From positions 62,001-126,000 of the forward strand of contig NZ_PDYY01000012.1 of NCBI RefSeq assembly GCF_002743255.1: DNA of 64,000 nt, in the 5' to 3' direction. The notes under the pieces were generated by a model. The model was not told the DNA's origin, searched no databases, and worked only from the letters and a program-made list of their open reading frames with translations. The DNA is from Sporosarcina sp. P2. GTDB lineage: Bacteria; Bacillota; Bacilli; Bacillales_A; Planococcaceae. Positions 61,703 to 64,000 of the stretch are shown piece by piece (positions within the stretch are counted from its first letter, which is position 1; the number at the start of each line of letters is the position of its first letter). Position numbers and translations under genes: made by a program.

Positions 61703-63841
61703 ATGAAACCGGTCATCCTAGCTGAAAAACCAAGCCAAGCAAAGGCCTATGCAGATGCATTCACTACACGTAAACACGACGGCTATACTGAAATTCAACC
61801 GTGCGACATATTCCCTCAAGGAGCCTTCATCACATGGGGCGTCGGGCATCTCGTGGAATTAAAAGAGCCGCATACATACAATCCCGCCTGGAAACGCTGG
61901 TCACTCGGCAGTTTACCAATTTTACCGGAACGCTACGAATTTCAAGTTGCGCCAGGAAAGTACAAGCAATTTCAGGTCGTTAAAAAGCTTATTCGCGCAA
62001 CCGATCACGTCATCAACGCATGTGACGTGGATCGCGAAGGTTCAAATATATTTTATTCCATCTACTATATGACGGGTGCTCGCAACCAGAAGATTGAGCG
62101 ACTATGGATTAATTCGCTGGAATCGGATGAAGTACGTAAAGGCTTCGAGAACCTACGGGATAATCGACAAGATCTACAACTGTATGAAGAAGCCAAGGCG
62201 CGACAAATAAGTGACTGGCTTGTAGGGATGAATGGTTCTCGGCTCTATACACTTCTGTTGAAAGCCAAAGGAGTTCAAGAAGTATTCCCTATTGGTCGTG
62301 TGCAATCACCTACCGTTTATTTGATTTATCAACGTCAGCGCGAAATCGAGACGTTCGTATCAGAACCTTTTTTCGAAGCGGAAGCCATTTTTACTGCGGA
62401 GCACGGTACGTATAAAGGAAAGGCAAAACTTAAGGAGCCTAAGCGTGAATTAATTGCGGAAGCACTCAACAGCCGCAATATTACAAAGCGAACGCCTGGG
62501 ATCATTAGTGAGCTGACCCATACAGATAAACGTACGACACCGCCACAGTTGCATTCACTTTCAACATTACAAGCAACTGCCAACAGACGATGGAAGGCAA
62601 GCCCTGCGACTGTATTGAAAACTATGCAGACATTATACGAAAAGAAGCTTGTATCGTATCCACGGACCGATACACGTCATATTACACCAAGTGAATTCAA
62701 CTACTTGATTGCGGCTGTGGAAGACTATCAAAAACTAATCGAGCATCCTTTTGAAGTCGTTTCCCGTACACCAAAAAAACGATATGTTGACAACTCGAAA
62801 GTACAGGAACACTACGCCATCATCCCGACAAAAAAACTACCGACTCCTGCGGCACTGACAAAGTTGTCACCACTTGAGCGCAACCTTTATGAAGAAGTCA
62901 TTCGAACGACACTAGCTATGTTCCATCGGGATTACTTATATACAGAAACGAAAGTAACGACCGACGTCAACGGTCTGCCATTCTTCACAACGGGCAAAAC
63001 AGAACGCGACAAAGGCTGGAAAGAACTTTTTGCTGCGCCAAAGAAGGCAAAGGATTCCGAAGAACCAGCCTTACCGCCACTTGAGAGAGAGGAAACCGTG
63101 CAAAGTGAAATTGGCATTAAAGAAGGTGCGACACAGCCACCAAAACCTTATACAGAAGGCCAGTTGATCGCTATGATGAAAACGTGCGGGAAGTTGGTGG
63201 AAGATCAAAGCGAAACGGATATTTTAAAGGAGATCGAAGGGCTTGGTACCGAAGCTACACGAAGCGGTATTATTGAGACGATAAAAAAACACGGGTATAT
63301 TTCCGTGACAAAAAATATTGTATCGATCACTGACAAAGGCCGTGTGCTCTGTCAGACCATCGAAGGTAGTCTGCTTGCCAGTCCTTCCATGACAGCGAAA
63401 TGGGAAACGTACTTGAAGAAAATAGGTAATGGTGAGGGGACAGGTCAACATTTTCTAAGCAGTGTATCAAAATTTATTCAAAAACTGATTGAAGACGTAC
63501 CTGTCCAACTGGAGAAACAAACGATTGATATTGTGCTGCCTCCTCGGTCTCCTTCAGGCAAGGGCTCGTACACACGAACTGAAGTCGCACCTTGTCCAAG
63601 ATGCGGCAAAGGCAATATTATTGAACACCCTAAATTCTACGGCTGTAGTAATTATAAAAATGGTTGCAAGCAAACCTTCCCAGGACACTTCCTGAAAAAG
63701 AAACTCACTGTGCCTCAAGTGAAATTATTATGTACTAAAGGGCAAACAAATGTCATCAAAGGCTTCACTTCTGCTGACGGGAAAAAGTTTGATGCTTCAT
63801 TGGAGTTAAAAGATGGGAAACTGAACTTGGTCTTTATGTAA
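61703..63841 (+). CDS. topB: Second topoisomerase III-like enzyme
   Basis: 712 residues. TOPRIM 'VILAEKPSQAKAYADAF' and 'NACDVDREGSN', core with active-site 'SYPRTDTRHI', 'DNSKVQEHYAIIPT', 'GLGTEATRSGIIETIKKHGYI'. One C-terminal zinc finger (CPRCGKGNI...C...C). In the TOPRIM motif the Glu following DREG in topB (DAGREGE) is Ser (DVDREGS). GGAGGCG precedes ATG 61703. Diverged paralogue of topB at 11.7 kb (about one third identical by eye); this type is often associated with plasmids or ICEs in Bacillales, but no mobility gene is nearby. Confidence 0.9.
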   Translation: MKPVILAEKPSQAKAYADAFTTRKHDGYTEIQPCDIFPQGAFITWGVGHLVELKEPHTYNPAWKRWSLGSLPILPERYEFQVAPGKYKQFQVVKKLIRATDHVINACDVDREGSNIFYSIYYMTGARNQKIERLWINSLESDEVRKGFENLRDNRQDLQLYEEAKARQISDWLVGMNGSRLYTLLLKAKGVQEVFPIGRVQSPTVYLIYQRQREIETFVSEPFFEAEAIFTAEHGTYKGKAKLKEPKRELIAEALNSRNITKRTPGIISELTHTDKRTTPPQLHSLSTLQATANRRWKASPATVLKTMQTLYEKKLVSYPRTDTRHITPSEFNYLIAAVEDYQKLIEHPFEVVSRTPKKRYVDNSKVQEHYAIIPTKKLPTPAALTKLSPLERNLYEEVIRTTLAMFHRDYLYTETKVTTDVNGLPFFTTGKTERDKGWKELFAAPKKAKDSEEPALPPLEREETVQSEIGIKEGATQPPKPYTEGQLIAMMKTCGKLVEDQSETDILKEIEGLGTEATRSGIIETIKKHGYISVTKNIVSITDKGRVLCQTIEGSLLASPSMTAKWETYLKKIGNGEGTGQHFLSSVSKFIQKLIEDVPVQLEKQTIDIVLPPRSPSGKGSYTRTEVAPCPRCGKGNIIEHPKFYGCSNYKNGCKQTFPGHFLKKKLTVPQVKLLCTKGQTNVIKGFTSADGKKFDASLELKDGKLNLVFM

Positions 63842-63860
63842 ATCATATACTGACATGATA

Positions 63861-63889
63861 AAGAAGCAGCACAAAGCTGCTTCTTTTTT
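63861..63889. terminator. Terminator after topB2
   Basis: AAGAAGCAGC / GCTGCTTC with a short loop and T7, between topB2 and the convergent partial gene. Confidence 0.9.
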
Positions 63890-63927
63890 ATTATATTCTC
63901 ATCACGTATATTATATTTCTCACGGCT

Positions 63928-64000
63928 TTAGAGTACGGGAGACAACAACCGTGAAATCGATTGCTTAAACTTAATCAGTAAGGACCGCTCTTCATAACGT
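63928..64000 (-). CDS. C-terminal fragment of an unidentified protein
   Basis: The minus strand from the window edge reads 23 codons, RYEERSLLIKFKQSISRLLS.. ending PVL, then a stop at 63928. It is convergent with topB2 and shares its terminator. The tail 'SISRLLSP' resembles the end of Gram-positive cardiolipin synthases, but the fragment is too short for a firm call. Confidence 0.4.
   Translation of the reverse strand, partial: RYEERSLLIKFKQSISRLLSPVL

Overview
The window looks like chromosome of a low-to-mid GC, aerobic Bacillales member. Planococcaceae such as Sporosarcina is my best guess. The reasons are strong AGGAGG-type ribosome sites, CsbD and YflT stress proteins with sigma-B-like promoters, a leucine T-box, a DUF3243 protein, YqeY and a YitT protein. 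There are no rRNA, tRNA, phage or CRISPR elements.

Layout: 1-3.5 kb holds an MFS fragment, small stress proteins, a large nested palindrome and a DMT permease. 3.6-7.4 kb has an esterase, a TsdA-like dihaem cytochrome and an HrtAB-type haem-efflux ABC pair behind a sequence of HssR-box form. 7.4-11.5 kb has an OpuC/EgtUV-type importer, a 21-bp tandem repeat, a lipoprotein and yqeY. 11.7-24.6 kb has topB, proS, a glutamate/dicarboxylate symporter with its own two-component system, and transporters. 24.7-28.1 kb has a BCCT carrier and a TsuAB (YeeE/YeeD) thiosulfate-uptake pair. 57-64 kb has leuA under a Leu T-box, an alanine:Na+ symporter and a second topB paralogue.

Two catabolic islands dominate the centre. 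Island 1 (28.5-36.9 kb) runs leftward: YumC-like ferredoxin reductase, ferredoxin, Rieske oxygenase, aldehyde dehydrogenase, tartrate/D-malate dehydrogenase, BCCT carrier. It is preceded by a textbook -24/-12 sigma-54 promoter and a divergent PAS-AAA+ activator. Read together, these genes predict carnitine -> trimethylamine + malic semialdehyde -> D-malate -> pyruvate, with a ferredoxin/ferredoxin-reductase pair replacing the usual CntB reductase.

Island 2 (37-56.5 kb) is a phenylacetate degradation cluster: paaK, a Liv-type ABC importer, a second ferredoxin reductase and ferredoxin, paaABCD, an EthD protein, paaF, paaG, an aldehyde dehydrogenase, paaH, paaJ, another crotonase, paaX, paaY and an NMO-like flavoprotein. 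It has no paaE; the second ferredoxin/reductase pair sits where PaaE is expected. Four promoters in this island share an inverted repeat, GTTATA-type half-sites 26-27 bp apart, which I propose is the cluster operator.
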